This document shows, piece after piece, positions 41,408 to 53,057 of a DNA stretch of 64,000 bases. This DNA is from Zarea fungicola (taxonomy: Eukaryota; Ascomycota; Sordariomycetes; Hypocreales; Cordycipitaceae): positions 1-64,000 of the forward strand of contig FWCC01000135.1 of assembly GCA_900169235.1 (NCBI GenBank), read 5' to 3'. The notes beneath the pieces are model-generated. The model did not search any database. It saw only the letters and a program-made list of their open reading frames with translations, and had not been told where the DNA came from. The number at the start of each line of letters is the position of its first letter. The first letter of the stretch is position 1. Position numbers and translations under genes: made by a program.

Positions 41408-44400
41408 CTACCTCTGCTTCGGCATCTTCTTCTCCTCCAGCTCCTCAATGTCCTTCTTCTTGTGAAAGTGCGGCGCCAGCTCAGCCAGCCACTTTGCCTC
41501 TATCGGCATCACGCTGCGCATGTACTCCTTGGTCGTCTGCACCAGCTCAAAATACACCACCATCCTCTCCGGCGGGTCAATCGCCATGAGCACGCTGCTC
41601 GGGTGCACCCACACCGTCGCATTGCTCTTGACCGTCCTGTAACTGTCGCCGCTCCTCTGCAGCCGGGCCGCGTTGGGGAAAAAACCAGCGGTTATGGCCC
41701 TCTTGATCGGACGCAGGTTGTTGGCGCCGCACGTCGACGCCGGGTCCACCTCGACGCGCTCGCACAGCTTGGCCAGCTGATCCCGCACGTCACGGGCGCG
41801 CGTGAGCGAGCGCTGCTGCAGGAAATTCTCCTTGGCCCAGATGGGCGAGAAGTCGCTGTCGACCCACTGGTTCCAGACGTTGAGCAGCGTCAGGTGGTCA
41901 CCACCATCCTTGACCGTGAAGCGGTTGCGCGCGCTGTCGGCGTGAATCTTTTTATCCTTGGGCCGGAAGAAGAGCGCCGACGCCTCGCCGAGCATCGACA
42001 CCACCGAGAGCACCTCCTCCACGCAGCCCTCTTTATCTGCCGCGATGACAGCCTTGGCGAGCATGGGGTCCGTGGGGAACTCGGCCATCTGGCGGCCCAG
42101 CTTGGTCAGCTCGCCCTTGTGATTCAGGCCCTGCAGCGCAAAGAGCTGGTTCAGGGCGCCGATGAGGGCCTCGGTCGGCGGGGGGTCCATAAACTCAAAG
42201 TCGAGCAGCTCGTTGATGCCGAGCGACTTGAGCTGCAGGACGACGCTGTTGAGGTTGGTGCGCTGGATCTCGGGCGTGGTGGACTCGTCCATCTCGTTCA
42301 TGTAGGCAAACTTGGTGTAGAGACGGAAGCACTTGCCCGGACCGACACGTCCGGCACGACCGCTGCGCTGGTTGGCCGAGGCACGGGAGCAGGGCACGAC
42401 GACAAGATTCGACATGCCCGTCGCCGGGTTGTACACGTTTTCCTTTACGTAGCCAGGGTCAATGACATAGACGATGCCGTCAATGGTCAGACTGGTTTCG
42501 GCAATGTTGGTGGCGAGAACGACTTTGCGAGCGCCTTCGGGCGTGGGCTCAAAGATTTTGGTCTGCAGCTCAGACGGCAGGTTGGCGTAGATGGGACAAA
42601 TGACGAGTTCCTTGATGCGGCTGCCGAGCTTCTTGGCTGTTTCGGCAATCTCCAGCTCGGCCGCCTCAATCTCGTCCTGACCAGTCAAGAAGATGAGAAT
42701 GTCGCCCTTGTCTTGTGTAGTGTGGATTTGGAAAACGGTGGTAATGGCCGCGGCGAGGTAGTTTGCCTCGGGTGCGGGCGTGTAGTAAATATCAACAGGG
42801 TACCGACGACCGGGGATGTTGAAGATGGGCGCGTCGTCAAAGTACGAGGCAAATTTCTCGGCATTCATGGTGGCAGAGGAAATGAGCAGCTTCAGGTCCC
42901 TGCGTTCTCGAGACAGGTCCTTGAGCAGGGCGAGGAGAATATCGGTGTGCACAGTACGTTCGTGGGCTTCGTCAATCATGAGGGCCGAGTAACCGGCCAA
43001 GTCGGGTTCCGTCATGAATTCTCGCAGAAGCATACCGTCAGTCATGTACTTGAGGACCGTCTTGTCGCTAGTGCTGTCCTCGAAACGGACCGAGTAACCA
43101 ACCTCGTTGCCAACCTTGACGCCGACTTCCTCGGCGACACGAGTCGCAACACTCATGGCGGCGACTCGACGGGGCTGGGTGCAGCCAACTTTGAGGCCGT
43201 TTTTTGTGTAGCCAGCCTCATGGAGGTACTGTGGAAGCTGTGTCGTCTTACCGCTACCGGTTTCACCAACAATGACGAGCACTTGGTATTGCTCGAGGGC
43301 GGCGATGAATTCGTCTCGGTATTGGTAAATGGGCAGACTCTTTCGGGTTTCTTGAATGGACAGTGCCTTTTTCTCGGCGGCGTCAAGCTGCTGCTCGAGG
43401 AACCGCTGCTCAGCATTCATGCGCTCACCGGGTAGGCGAGAGTCGAGATTCCAGTTGATGTACTGGGAATCATCCATGACATAGTCGTATTCGGTATTCT
43501 CCAGCTCTGGGCGGGAAATCTGGGCCTTGGCCTTGAGTGTCTGCTCCCTCTCCCACTCTTCGTGCTCGGTAACAAACTTTTCCTGGCCGAATTCGTCTTT
43601 TTCAATGTATCGTTTGTATAGGGCCTCCTCCTTTTTCTTCCTGTCCATTTTGCCCTTTTCGGTAATGTAGTCTTCTGGCATGACATAGCCATCGCGGTGG
43701 TCGTCAATTTTGAGGCGTTCCTCGGCAAGGCGCAGAATCTCTCTGTTTTTGGCAAAATCTGCCTTTTCCCTTTCGGAGAGTCGAATACCGCTCTGCATCT
43801 CGGCCGTCTCTTCGGCGACTTGCTTGCGCAGGAGTGCTAGTCGTTCTGCTTCTCGCTTCTTGAGGTATTCTTGTCGCGACCGCTCGCGCAAATCTGGCAG
43901 GGCGGCGTCTCGAGCGGCAGCATCGTCTCCAAGGCGTCGTCGTGCTATTGATTCGCCATCGCGGTGGTCCTTTTTAGAGCGGGAGTCGTCCTTTTCCTTT
44001 AATCGTTTGGAAAAGGCGTCTCGCTCTTCCTGGTCGCGCCGACGGTCGCGCTCCTCCCTGGCGCCATCTGAAAGGTCCTCATCAGCGGGTTCTTGGGGAG
44101 TCAGCTTGACCCGTTTGCTGGCAGATTCTTGAAATTCGGGCTCTTCTTCTTCTTCTTCTTGCTCGTCGGACGGAGGCTCCTCGTCGGCCCAGCGGTCGTC
44201 AAATGCGGTGTCGTCGCGTTTGCGATAACTTTTAGATGTGTGGGCGCGGCGGGGTGACCTGGAGCGGCTGCGGTGGCGATGCCTAGAGGATTTGGAAGAT
44301 TTTTCGTCTCGACTCTTGTCTCGACTCTTGTCTCGACTCTTGTCTCGATCGTGGTCTCTGCGGTGGCTGCGGTGCTTCTTGCCCTTGGATACTTTTTGAG

Positions 44401-44452
44401 GGCCGACCTCGCCGTCATCCATGGGGATGAAGGCATATTTTTGGGAGCTCAT
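41408..44452 (-). CDS. prp2: pre-mRNA-splicing DEAH-box RNA helicase Prp2/Cdc28
   Basis: Single exon, 1014 aa, as expected for Prp2/DHX16. The N-terminal 150 residues are an RS/RD-rich and acidic tail containing the repeated K-S-R-D. Walker A is G-E-T-G-S-G-K-T-T (residues 396-404), the D-E-A-H box is at 494-497, and S-A-T is at 526-528. The second RecA domain has T-N-I-A-E-T-S-L-T and Q-R-S-G-R-A-G-R. Winged-helix, ratchet and OB-fold regions follow (V-V-P-C-S-R-A...W-V-H-P-S-S-V-L). The helicase remodels the activated spliceosome before the first transesterification, in the nucleus. It shares a 1.6-kb divergent intergenic region with the Nem1-like gene. Prp22/Prp16 paralogs are less likely because of the N-terminal M-x-E-D-Y-I-T-E-K block and the length. 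Confidence 0.93.
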   Translation of the reverse strand: MSSQKYAFIPMDDGEVGPQKVSKGKKHRSHRRDHDRDKSRDKSRDKSRDEKSSKSSRHRHRSRSRSPRRAHTSKSYRKRDDTAFDDRWADEEPPSDEQEEEEEEPEFQESASKRVKLTPQEPADEDLSDGAREERDRRRDQEERDAFSKRLKEKDDSRSKKDHRDGESIARRRLGDDAAARDAALPDLRERSRQEYLKKREAERLALLRKQVAEETAEMQSGIRLSEREKADFAKNREILRLAEERLKIDDHRDGYVMPEDYITEKGKMDRKKKEEALYKRYIEKDEFGQEKFVTEHEEWEREQTLKAKAQISRPELENTEYDYVMDDSQYINWNLDSRLPGERMNAEQRFLEQQLDAAEKKALSIQETRKSLPIYQYRDEFIAALEQYQVLVIVGETGSGKTTQLPQYLHEAGYTKNGLKVGCTQPRRVAAMSVATRVAEEVGVKVGNEVGYSVRFEDSTSDKTVLKYMTDGMLLREFMTEPDLAGYSALMIDEAHERTVHTDILLALLKDLSRERRDLKLLISSATMNAEKFASYFDDAPIFNIPGRRYPVDIYYTPAPEANYLAAAITTVFQIHTTQDKGDILIFLTGQDEIEAAELEIAETAKKLGSRIKELVICPIYANLPSELQTKIFEPTPEGARKVVLATNIAETSLTIDGIVYVIDPGYVKENVYNPATGMSNLVVVPCSRASANQRSGRAGRVGPGKCFRLYTKFAYMNEMDESTTPEIQRTNLNSVVLQLKSLGINELLDFEFMDPPPTEALIGALNQLFALQGLNHKGELTKLGRQMAEFPTDPMLAKAVIAADKEGCVEEVLSVVSMLGEASALFFRPKDKKIHADSARNRFTVKDGGDHLTLLNVWNQWVDSDFSPIWAKENFLQQRSLTRARDVRDQLAKLCERVEVDPASTCGANNLRPIKRAITAGFFPNAARLQRSGDSYRTVKSNATVWVHPSSVLMAIDPPERMVVYFELVQTTKEYMRSVMPIEAKWLAELAPHFHKKKDIEELEEKKMPKQR
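44308..44345 (-). repeat. 12-bp coding tandem repeat in the prp2 N-terminus
   Basis: Three near-exact copies of TCTCGACTCTTG encode D-K-S-R repeated in the RS-like tail. The length of this tract is likely variable between strains. Confidence 0.75.
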
Positions 44453-46053
44453 GCCGGTGTGGCGGCTGACGCTATGTAGATGGAGCTTGAGCGCGGTCTC
44501 TTCGTTTCGCCGTCGTTTCGTCGGATTGAGGAGCTGGGAAGAATTGGGTTGCCAGTGATGTTGTACAGATGTGCGCTGCTGCCAGAACTTTTTGGATGGA
44601 GGTTGAAAAAGTAGCGGCTGAGCTGCCGCCTGGCGATGGCCCCACTGGTCTGGTGTACTTGGACAATGGTAGGACAGGGTGTATATGGTAGCACCACAGC
44701 AAGCGCTGCCGCAGTTTGAAAATATTGAAAATATTAGATAATTTAGAGTAAATTACTCGATTTTTATTGGATATAGTTTCCATTGATTGGATTTTTATTC
44801 TTGGTGAAGTGGCCATTGCAATACACAGTCACGCGTCCCGACTTGCCAGGAACATAATGCAGAGTAAAATAATACACAAGAAATATACAGAAAATTTGCA
44901 ATAATTTAGAATAATGTACCATGCATTTTTCGGCAATTGAAAGTCTTCCAGCAGAGTTGGGGTGGATGGACTAAATGCTGAAGTTGTAGGAATCTCGGAA
45001 GCGGCTAGGCGTGGACTTTAAGAGGCCGGACAACTGGCCGACTAGCCGGCTTTAAAATAAACTTTGTTCCATTCAAAACGGAACGGGAGATAATGTGGCT
45101 TGCCAGTTGGTATCCTTCCGTTTAACTACCGAGGCAAAGCGCCGCATGAAGGTATCTCTGTCCATGGGCCTCCACCATGGCATGGAGCGCTGCAAATAAT
45201 AAAAGCGTGTCGCAGTCCATGCCAATAGCGATGCCTGGGATAAACCAACGACTGATATATACGTGTATATATAGGTAGGTAGGTAGTATACGACTTTGTT
45301 ATTCTATCCGGAACAGGAATCAGAAATCCGGCGGGTGTTGAAGCCGTCTACAGCGGGGCTCACCCAATTCTAGCGCCCAACACCTTTTGGCGTACGGAGC
45401 AGTGGTGCCGGTAAGGCCCTGGAATGCCTGGAATGCCCTGAAGATGTACCTACAGCATGCCCTATCAAGACAAGCGGAGCCCCCAAAAGACAAAATCCAA
45501 CAGCCGTGCCGCGCATGACTTTGCTAGTGGATGACTTTTGCTGGACTATAGCCGGTGGCTAAGAATGCCCCATCACTGACGCTCCCTCAAAACTCAACCG
45601 CACCATTCCCGCTCCCCTCGCATCGCCACACCCAGTCTCTCCATTCCAGCATCCAGCATCAGCATCAGCACCAGCACCAGCACCAGCACCAGCATCCAAG
45701 CGAGCATCCACGATCCATCTCGCACCGTATATTCGCTCATAGACACATACACCCCCCGACATCCAACCACACTCCATCCCATTCATTGAATTGATTCACC
45801 GTACGCGACCACATTACTGCAAAATTAGCCCGCCCTGGCGTCATCGGCATAAACCGGTCCAAGGCATCCGCGCCTCCGCGACACGCCCGCCATAACTACC
45901 TGCCGCATTCTCTCGCCCATTCTGTCCAGCTCGTAGCCCTGCCATCTGTCCCTCGAATCGATACACCCGAGTTCCCGCTCACGCGACGCCAGCCATACAC
46001 TGTACTGTGCCCACGGTTCCCCCGGCCCGTGGCTGGTCGCCCTTGAAGCCAAC
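44453..46053. other. divergent promoter region of prp2 and nem1
   Basis: About 1.6 kb between two divergently transcribed core genes. It holds a CAGCAC microsatellite (45648-45695) close to the nem1 start, GTAG repeats near 45272, and a C-rich leader. Confidence 0.55.
45648..45695 (+). repeat. CAG/CAC-type microsatellite in the nem1 leader
   Basis: About 48 bases of CAGCATCAGCACCAGCAC-type trinucleotide repeat, roughly 360 bases upstream of the nem1 start codon, probably in its 5' leader. Confidence 0.8.
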
Positions 46054-47624
46054 ATGAACTCGCTCAACATCATCACCTCGCGCGTGTCGCCCGCATCCAG
46101 TGCCGCCCCTACTCGCTCCAATAGTCTCACCTCCATGAGTGCTGAGCTCCCCGGAATCGACGAGAAGCTACGGAGTGACGACCAAGAACAGCCCGACGCC
46201 GCCGACAGGGAGCCACATGCCGACACCTTTGACGACGCTTCTTTCCAAGAAAAGCAGAGGCCCTCAGAACACACACCGCTCTTGTCAGAGAGCAAGGATT
46301 GCTCAGAGTCTTGGCATTCGTCTCGTGGGCAATGGCTCCCCCGGCGCATGCTGTCCGGCCTGATCAACTCCATTCGCTGGTTCTTCTCCACCTTGGCCTC
46401 TCCTGGTGTCTATCTAATTGCCTGCTTCTACAACGAAGACGGTGTCTTTTCTCCAATGACACAGCTTAAAAAGCTCTTTGGAGTCTACCCCAGCTCGCGG
46501 CGGAAGCCCGAAGCCTTTGCCAGCGCCCAGCCAGAGACACCGCCCCACGACGACTCGTCCGGTCCATACCATCCTGGGTTCGGTAACATGCTCGCACCGC
46601 CCGCCAACATTCGTCCCGGCACCTCCTCCTCCATGTCCTCCGAATCCGACTCCGATCACTCGCAAACACTGTCCAGCAGCAGCAGCCGCCACAACCGCTC
46701 CAAGTCGCTACAGCCCTCCGACGAAGGCGGCCAGACGCGACGCTCCATACGAATCAAGCTCAACCAGGACGACGCTACCCTCCAACGCAAGCAACATCGT
46801 AAGACGCAGTCTGCAGCACCGCACACGAAGCCTAGCGAATACGGCCAAGAGCTCTCCGCCCATCTCAAGTCGCCCACCTCTCCGCACTCCGCCCTGACCA
46901 AGTATCCCAAGGCCCCCGCGCCGCCCCGACCACTCATTCCCCGCCGACAACCCTCCTACATTAATTATGAGCCTTCCCGCAAGCAGCAAAAGACTCTGAT
47001 TTTGGATCTCGACGAGACATTGATTCACAGCATGTCCAAAGGCGGCAGGCTGAACAGCGGCCACATGATCGAGGTCCGTCTTAACACGGCGTCTCTCGGC
47101 CTCGGCGGCGGCGGCAACGCAGGCATGGCCCAACACCCCATCCTGTACTGGGTCAACAAGCGACCCTACTGCGACGAGTTTCTGCGGCGCATCTGCAAGT
47201 GGTACAACCTGGTTGTATTCACCGCATCCGTCCAAGAGTACGCGGACCCCGTCATTGACTGGCTCGAGTCGGAGCGCAAGTTCTTTTCTGCCCGCTACTA
47301 CCGTCAACACTGCACATATCGGCAGGGAGCGTATATCAAGGACTTGAGTTCGGTGGAGCCTGATCTTAGCAAGGTTATGATTCTCGACAATAGCCCGCTG
47401 AGCTATCTGTTCCACGAGGGTGAGCAAAAAAACCAGTGTAGCTTGCGGTTTGCTGTATACTGACAGAAATAGACAATGCCATTCCGATCCAAGGCTGGAT
47501 CAACGATCCCACCGACAACGACCTGATGCATCTTGTGCCTCTGCTCGAGGGCCTGCAATATGTACACGATGTACGAGCCCTGCTGGCCCTGCGTGGAGGC
47601 GAGGACAGTCACTCCATGGGTTAG
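46054..47624 (+). CDS. nem1: Nem1-like protein phosphatase (NIF/FCP1 domain), two exons
   Basis: Exons 46054-47419 and 47473-47624, with a 53-nt intron (GTGAGC...AAATAG) that splits an Asp codon. The product is 505 aa. A hydrophobic segment (about residues 104-125) would anchor it in the ER/nuclear envelope, followed by a disordered Ser/Pro region and the HAD-type NIF domain. The catalytic D-L-D-E-T is at 318-322. The chain continues with N-K-R-P-Y-C-D-E-F-L, V-V-F-T-A-S, A-R-Y-Y-R-Q-H-C and I-L-D-N-S-P. The second exon completes the C-terminus (P-I-Q-G-W-x-N-D-P-x-D-N-D-L...L-L-x-L-L...D-V-R). In yeast Nem1-Spo7 dephosphorylates the lipin Pah1, controlling membrane versus triacylglycerol synthesis. 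Its C-terminal domain and length fit Nem1 better than Psr1 or Fcp1. Confidence 0.9.
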
Positions 47625-48800
47625 CAGCCCATCTAATGCACGCACATGCACATTTAGCTTGAGACGTATTGTACGAGACCGAGAATCATGGGAAAGCATG
47701 CTGATGAGCTCAACCGCGTCAGCCAAAACTGGGTGTGGACAGGAAAAGTGTACGCGGACCTGTTGATTTTGGAGGCTGGCTGGTTGATTCTCCATCGCTG
47801 GCTTTGGTTGCCCACTTTGTACACAAGGAGCCCCCTGGGCGTTGTTTATTCGTGCCAAAGACAATAATGCCACAAAAGTTTGGTACCTGTTTATATATTG
47901 CAACATTTGTCTTTTTGGTTGGTTTTTTTTACATGATTTTCTGCAGTTATTGATTTCTCTGGGGGCAGAAGAGAGGAGTTTTACGGACGAGGCATCATCA
48001 GCTTCTTTATCAGTTGATTTCTCTTGGTTGTTGAATTGACATCCATGCCCTGCTGGTATTCGGCGTGTTTTTATGCAGCCAGGTTCAACCAGCGACACTA
48101 AGTGATGACTGTAAACCAAACAGAGAAGGAATATGTTTCTATTCGATATGAAAGTTGACTGCACTACGAGACGGAAGCCAACGGGGGACGCAGGACAACG
48201 CTACACACCTGACGGACAATAATACCCTCAAAGTGAGCTGTAAGACATGATAAGACACATACCATGGCATCCTCCAGAGTTGGTTAATATTGCAGTATTT
48301 ACGCACCCGATGCGCCACTTGATTTATCAGGCAGAATTCAATTTGTTGACTATTATTCTACTCTACCAAGCGCATGTCCAGACTACATACAATTTATATT
48401 CTTTGCTTGATTCGCCTGAAAACGTGCGCGCTCAGCAGACTATCCTTCAAGCTCTATAACACGAATTGCCATTTCGTTTAATATGCCGCGATTAGCAATG
48501 CGATTGGTGGCGCCTAATAAGACACATCTCACCATGTCAACCACAAAAACTAATTATGGATCATCCCCTCTCACAAATAATACGGTACATTGTTGCACTT
48601 TGTGATACAAGTAAGACAATAAATGAGATGTTCAAAGCATTATGGCAGTTGCGGCGAGGTGTGTTTCGAATCTCCCGCAACATATAAACTCGGCTCCTGC
48701 ACGCGCAAGATGAAGCAGTGGGACAAGAAAAAAAAAATCTTGCTCTCTCAATTATTCTCACCTCTTCAAGTCTCTCTGCCAATTCATACAAACGAGCGAC
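47625..48800. other. intergenic, nothing recognised
   Basis: About 1.2 kb. An open minus-strand frame (47403-48164) overlaps the nem1 end and is antisense to it, without motifs. The last 150 bases are the promoter of the next secreted-protein gene. Confidence 0.5.
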
Positions 48801-49427
48801 ATGGCTGCGAAAATCCATCGCTTTATGCTCGCCGCGGCGGTTATGCTAGGAGCTTCCTTGGATGCGCTGCCCACCATCAGTAGGATCTTTAATCTCGCCG
48901 ATGCCGAGGCCGCATTCTACAACCCCGAGAATGCCGCGCTCGCTTGGGTCGTGGAACCTACAGATACCGGGGGCTTTGATATTGCGCACGGCTATTTGCA
49001 GCCCATTGAAAGCACTCCGCTGCGTACAACTCCACTCAACACCAACGCGGTTCCTTTTGCCATGGCAGGGACGGATGATGCTGCCTCAGGAGTGTGTCTG
49101 ACACGCCATCAAGCTGCTGCTTCAGTATGCAATACCGTAATTCAAGGCCTTCAAAGCGCTCAATCGACTGGTTTTCATATACAGCCCGGCCAAACACGCT
49201 CTGTTTGTTTCAATGATGGCCATGATAAGTGCTGTGTTAGCTGGAGCGCAAATGCGAGCCTTGACAGTGTGGATTTGGGCAATGCGGCAGCCGGCTGCTT
49301 TAATTCATGTGGAGGTGCCAGACGAAGCTGCCAGACTCAAGCTGCGCAGCCGGATGGGAAAGTTTTGGACGTTTGTGTATCAAATCAGGCAGGCGGGTGC
49401 GGCCCTGACTACAGGCTGAGGACCTAG
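48801..49427 (+). CDS. secreted Cys-rich protein (WD-like type?), 10 Cys
   Basis: Single exon, 208 aa, with a signal peptide (about residues 1-22). The second half carries ten cysteines, including C-F-N-D-G-H-D-K-C-C-V-S-W, then F-N-S-C-G-G-A, S-C and V-C-V-S-N. The pattern of an early isolated C-x-T-x-x-Q, an internal C-C-V-S-W and late paired Cys reminds me of the fungal secreted 'WD-like' domain family. I hold that family call weakly; the secreted nature is clear. Confidence 0.65.
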   Translation: MAAKIHRFMLAAAVMLGASLDALPTISRIFNLADAEAAFYNPENAALAWVVEPTDTGGFDIAHGYLQPIESTPLRTTPLNTNAVPFAMAGTDDAASGVCLTRHQAAASVCNTVIQGLQSAQSTGFHIQPGQTRSVCFNDGHDKCCVSWSANASLDSVDLGNAAAGCFNSCGGARRSCQTQAAQPDGKVLDVCVSNQAGGCGPDYRLRT

Positions 49428-50056
49428 GTGGCTTACCGGCCAGGATCCCAAGACTCACTTTCATGATGCCTATTGTCTGGACTTGTTTGGCAAGCATAAT
49501 ATTGGCCCGCTTCCAGCGGTACACCTGTTAATGGGGCTGAGCGGCTCCAGGCACTAGGTAGCGCGGACATGGGGGTTGCATCAGTCGCTTCGTTTTATTG
49601 GTTCTTTACTCTTAGCTGTTATAATGCAAGTCAAGGCGTGTTAGTACTGAGCGTGTAATTTATTAGAAATATGTTACATTATTAATAGAATTAAGTTATG
49701 ACTCTAAGCTACGTAACTATCCTTTTCCACTAGTACCTCTAGAGTAAGACCTTGTGAGTTTCGATGCTTTGTGATGTCTATTTTGAGCCATTACGACTTA
49801 AATACGCCATGGTTAGATTCGTAGAAGCGTAGAACGGGAATTGGACAAGTTTCTATTCAATAATGACAGTGTCGAGCGCACCTAGGCACTCGCCGTTGAC
49901 ACTTCACGGCGCTATCGATAGATTCTTACTTTGTCTCAACGTCCTAACCCATACAAACATATTCAATTAATCAAAATGCTAAAAGAACCACAGTCTTTAC
50001 CCATGTAAGACAGGCCGACCAACGGCATGCCCTTTCCACCGCCTCCCCCTCCAGAC
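49428..50056. other. intergenic, nothing recognised
   Basis: About 630 bases between the 3' ends of converging genes; AT-rich with no coding signal. Confidence 0.5.
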
Positions 50057-50947
50057 TTAGTTGACCCTGCCCCAGAGAGTGCCGCCATTGTTTCCATTCT
50101 GGCACTGTCTGCCGTCCGAGCCCTGACACCCACTGTCGCATCCCAGATTGCCCGCATTGACGGCTTTGGACCCTTCGTTGACGTTGGCAAAGGCCCAATT
50201 GTGGTCTCTGTACACATCCTCCGCGGGGAGGCCCTGTCCCGCCTGGCAGTGCACATGGGTCTGGTAGTTTGCGTACCCGTTGTGGTACGCCATGAGCGGC
50301 TGGTACCAGATGGCGTGGCATCCGTTGGTGGTGTGGCTCCAGTTGCACGTACGCGTGTCCGTGACACTGACCGTGTTGCCCCAGCTGAACTGGAACGCGA
50401 GGTGCAGGACCTTTTCAATGTCGGCCGTGAGCCCCACGGTCCACGTCTCCGTGACAGAGTACCCGACGGCAATGGCCTCGGAGCAGGTATCGCAGTAGAA
50501 GCAGTTGCCGACCTGCTTCCACGGCTGGTACCAGTAGCCCCATTCGTGCGTGTCGTACCAGTTTTGCCTCTCAGTGCGGCAGATGCGGACGTTGTCGCGC
50601 GCGGACACACCGCCAGCAGCAGCAGCAGAAGAAGAAGAAGAAGAAGCGGACGCTGCGCCGGGCTTATGCTCAATACTGGGCACAGAATGCCGCGCCCGGA
50701 TTGCAGCAAGCTCCTCGCGCGAGTACTTGTTCACATGGACTTCGGTGGTGCCGTTGGCGTGGGTGACTTCCGTGACGACGTCTGCGCTCGGTCGTCGCAG
50801 GGCTTTGCAAATCGGATCATGGCTGTTGTCGGAGCAGCTGACAAAGGTAGCATTTACTCCCAGACCAGGCTAGTCAGCACGGAGGATGAAGGGCGAGGCG
50901 GCGCTGATTGTGGCGGCCATGGAGAGGAGAGCAAAGCTTTGCAGCAT
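50057..50947 (-). pseudogene. secreted Trp/Cys-rich protein gene with an early nonsense codon
   Basis: From the ATG at 50947 the frame gives a signal peptide (M-L-Q-S-F-A-L-L-S...), then a TAG at codon 26 (50870-50872), and then stays open to a TAA at 50057. The full frame would be 296 codons. Beyond the stop lie S-C-S-D-N and C-K-A-L, a Ser/Ala low-complexity stretch encoded by trinucleotide repeats (about 50612-50650), and a domain rich in Trp, Cys and alternating Thr/Val (E-T-W-T-V-G-L, F-S-W-G-N-T-V-S-V-T-D-T). The pattern suggests a beta-rich secreted protein. No splice sites remove the TAG while keeping the frame. The rest is intact, so the loss is recent, or the stop is a sequencing error or polymorphism. 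Confidence 0.65.
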
Positions 50948-50968
50948 TTTGAGCGAGGTGGACAGCAA

Positions 50969-51069
50969 ATGTTGAAAGTATTGAAGTTGTGTTGATGTTG
51001 TGAATGAGCTAAACTCTGAAGAAACGAGCCGAGGAATCCGTGATATCTATCTTCTTCACTCCTCTCCTG
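50969..51069 (+). repeat. tandem duplication, unit 1 (promoter-proximal)
   Basis: Matches 51088-51187. The core of 54 bases starting CTGAAGAAACGAGCCGAGGA (51016-51069) is almost identical in the second copy (51134-51187); the 50 bases before it align with small differences. It lies directly upstream of the start at 50947 (minus strand). Confidence 0.85.
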
Positions 51070-51087
51070 TGAGGTGTACAGCGAACT

Positions 51088-51187
51088 TTGAAGTATTGGC
51101 AAGCAAGTGTGTTGGTGTTGGGAGTGAGCAACCCTGAAGAAACGAGCCGAGGAATCCGTGATATTTCTATTCTTCACTCCTCTCCTG
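51088..51187 (+). repeat. tandem duplication, unit 2
   Basis: Second copy of the segment at 50969-51069, offset by 118 bases. Confidence 0.85.
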
Positions 51188-53057
51188 CCTCGTGTAAGCA
51201 TTTTTACATCTTCTCCACGGGACGGAAAGATATTATCGAGTTTCGTTGGCAGAGTCAGCTTCGAGGAGCACAAACCCGTTCATCTTGGTCTAGAACAAAT
51301 CTCCTGTAAGATTCATCCTGCCTTATTCTTCATCAACCCACCAAGTGGTTTACGCCCGGCTTCTATTGATACCCCAGCATTTTATGAGCAAAAGGTTGGC
51401 GGTGGGTGAAGGTAACTCCAGAGCCAATCATCTAGATTCCCTGTCGTTCCTTATCTGTCATACCGGAGCGGGGCAGATCTAGATTCACCCTGGCATTGCG
51501 TTCTACTAACTATAAGCTTACGGAAAACAAATGATGTATCGCGTAGAGTGTGTGCCACATCAACCACCGCCAGCCACACACAACTGCCGTAAAAGCAATT
51601 CATTTCCCCTTACGGTTCTTCCTTCTGCTGTCTGCACAGTGGGCTTAGGCAACTACCAATTGTAAGCTCGAACCACTTTTAGTTACAACGTGACATGATT
51701 CCCCTCATTCCCTGACTCGCGGTATAGATCCCGCAGCCCTGTAGATTAAACCTGGTAGCTTGAAACATCCGAGACCCGCCCGTTGAAGGAAAGGAAACAG
51801 AACCCAATTTTGCCTTTCTACTTATTGGTAAACATAATATTGCACCCTGGTTTCTTCCAGCTGTACACCCGTTCGTGGAGCTGAGTCGCGCAAGGTGACT
51901 GGTAAACGCAGATGCGACATTAACAGACACATAACAAGTCCTAGAAAGGTTGTATAGAGAGACTGTGCCGTCCAAGAGTAGCCACCACGGGTCTGTCTGG
52001 GGCTCATGTCGAGGGAGTCTACATCTCCACTGCATGCGGAGAGCTCGTTGTCTACTCAGACTCTTGCGTAACAGGGAAGGACTAGCCTCAAAGCATCGTA
52101 CTGATCTTTCAGAACCTAGATTGAAATATGTACCGTAACTGATCCGTGTAGACGGAGTCTGGACAGCCATGGATGCTTATTAGCGACGGCAGTGCGCCAC
52201 CAGCTAAGACTTCTTAACTGCGCGGCGATTGGGCTTACCTGCGCGGGTGGACCTGACGACGCCCACTGAACATGACCCAATGCAGTAGTTGGTATGTCTG
52301 AGTCTGTAGTAGGAACAGAAATGAGAGTAAATTTAGTTGCACAAAAAAAAAAGATTAAAGTCATGTTTCTATAGGAGGATTGGGCTTGAGTGAGGTGGAT
52401 GGGTGTTCTATCAAAAGGCATCCCCATTGACAACCCTCGGACCAGACGTGGTACTCTGTAGGGCTGACGAAGAGAATTCCATAGCCAGATCATAAAGGAA
52501 GTTGGGATATAAGCTATGTTTACCGCTCAGAAGACCAGATTCGTGTAATGGAGTAAAGAATAATTCATTTACAAAGACCTTCTAAAAGCTTGCCGCTTAA
52601 TTCTCTATACAAGTGTAAAAGTTATATAACTATCAAGTTCTATTATTAAACTAGTAAAGATTTTCTACTCTAAGAGGGTTAAAAGTTGATACGTACTATT
52701 ATATTTAAAACAAAAAAAAAGGATGAGGGCTGTACATTAATGGGCCGCCGGAGCGCGCGGTGAAGTTAGTCAACACGGCCTCTATATTTGACCATCAAGC
52801 CTGGTGATGTTCGAGCCATCGTCTTCGCATTCACGGTCTGTCGGCTTGATTTGCTTCCCACAGCCCATGGGAATGACCTCCGCACCGCATCATTGCCACC
52901 AGCCGTCTCCCGGGGGTATCATCAGTTTCTCGTCCAGTCCACTTCTGGGAGAGCAGGAACGGGTTTCGTCTTAATCAAAGTTTAGTCAAGTTGCACTGAC
53001 TGAACCACAACACCGCTTTGCCTACCATCCTTGCTTATTGGATAGCAGGGAGCGTCA

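Noticed and set aside
41345..43435. Plus-strand open frame of 696 codons
   Set aside because: It is antisense to the prp2 coding region, which has all helicase motifs. Its composition is that of a reverse-frame shadow of a GC-rich gene and it has no domain of its own.
47403..48164. Minus-strand open frame of 253 codons
   Set aside because: It overlaps the second exon of the nem1-like gene in antisense and shows no motif; the nem1 exon is supported by conserved residues.
49963..50709. Minus-strand 248-codon frame overlapping the secreted-protein pseudogene
   Set aside because: It is an off-frame reading of the same DNA, very rich in Arg/Ser/Thr and without motifs.
50027..50995. Plus-strand open frame of 322 codons
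   Set aside because: Antisense to the secreted-protein pseudogene, whose signal peptide and Cys/Trp pattern are on the minus strand.
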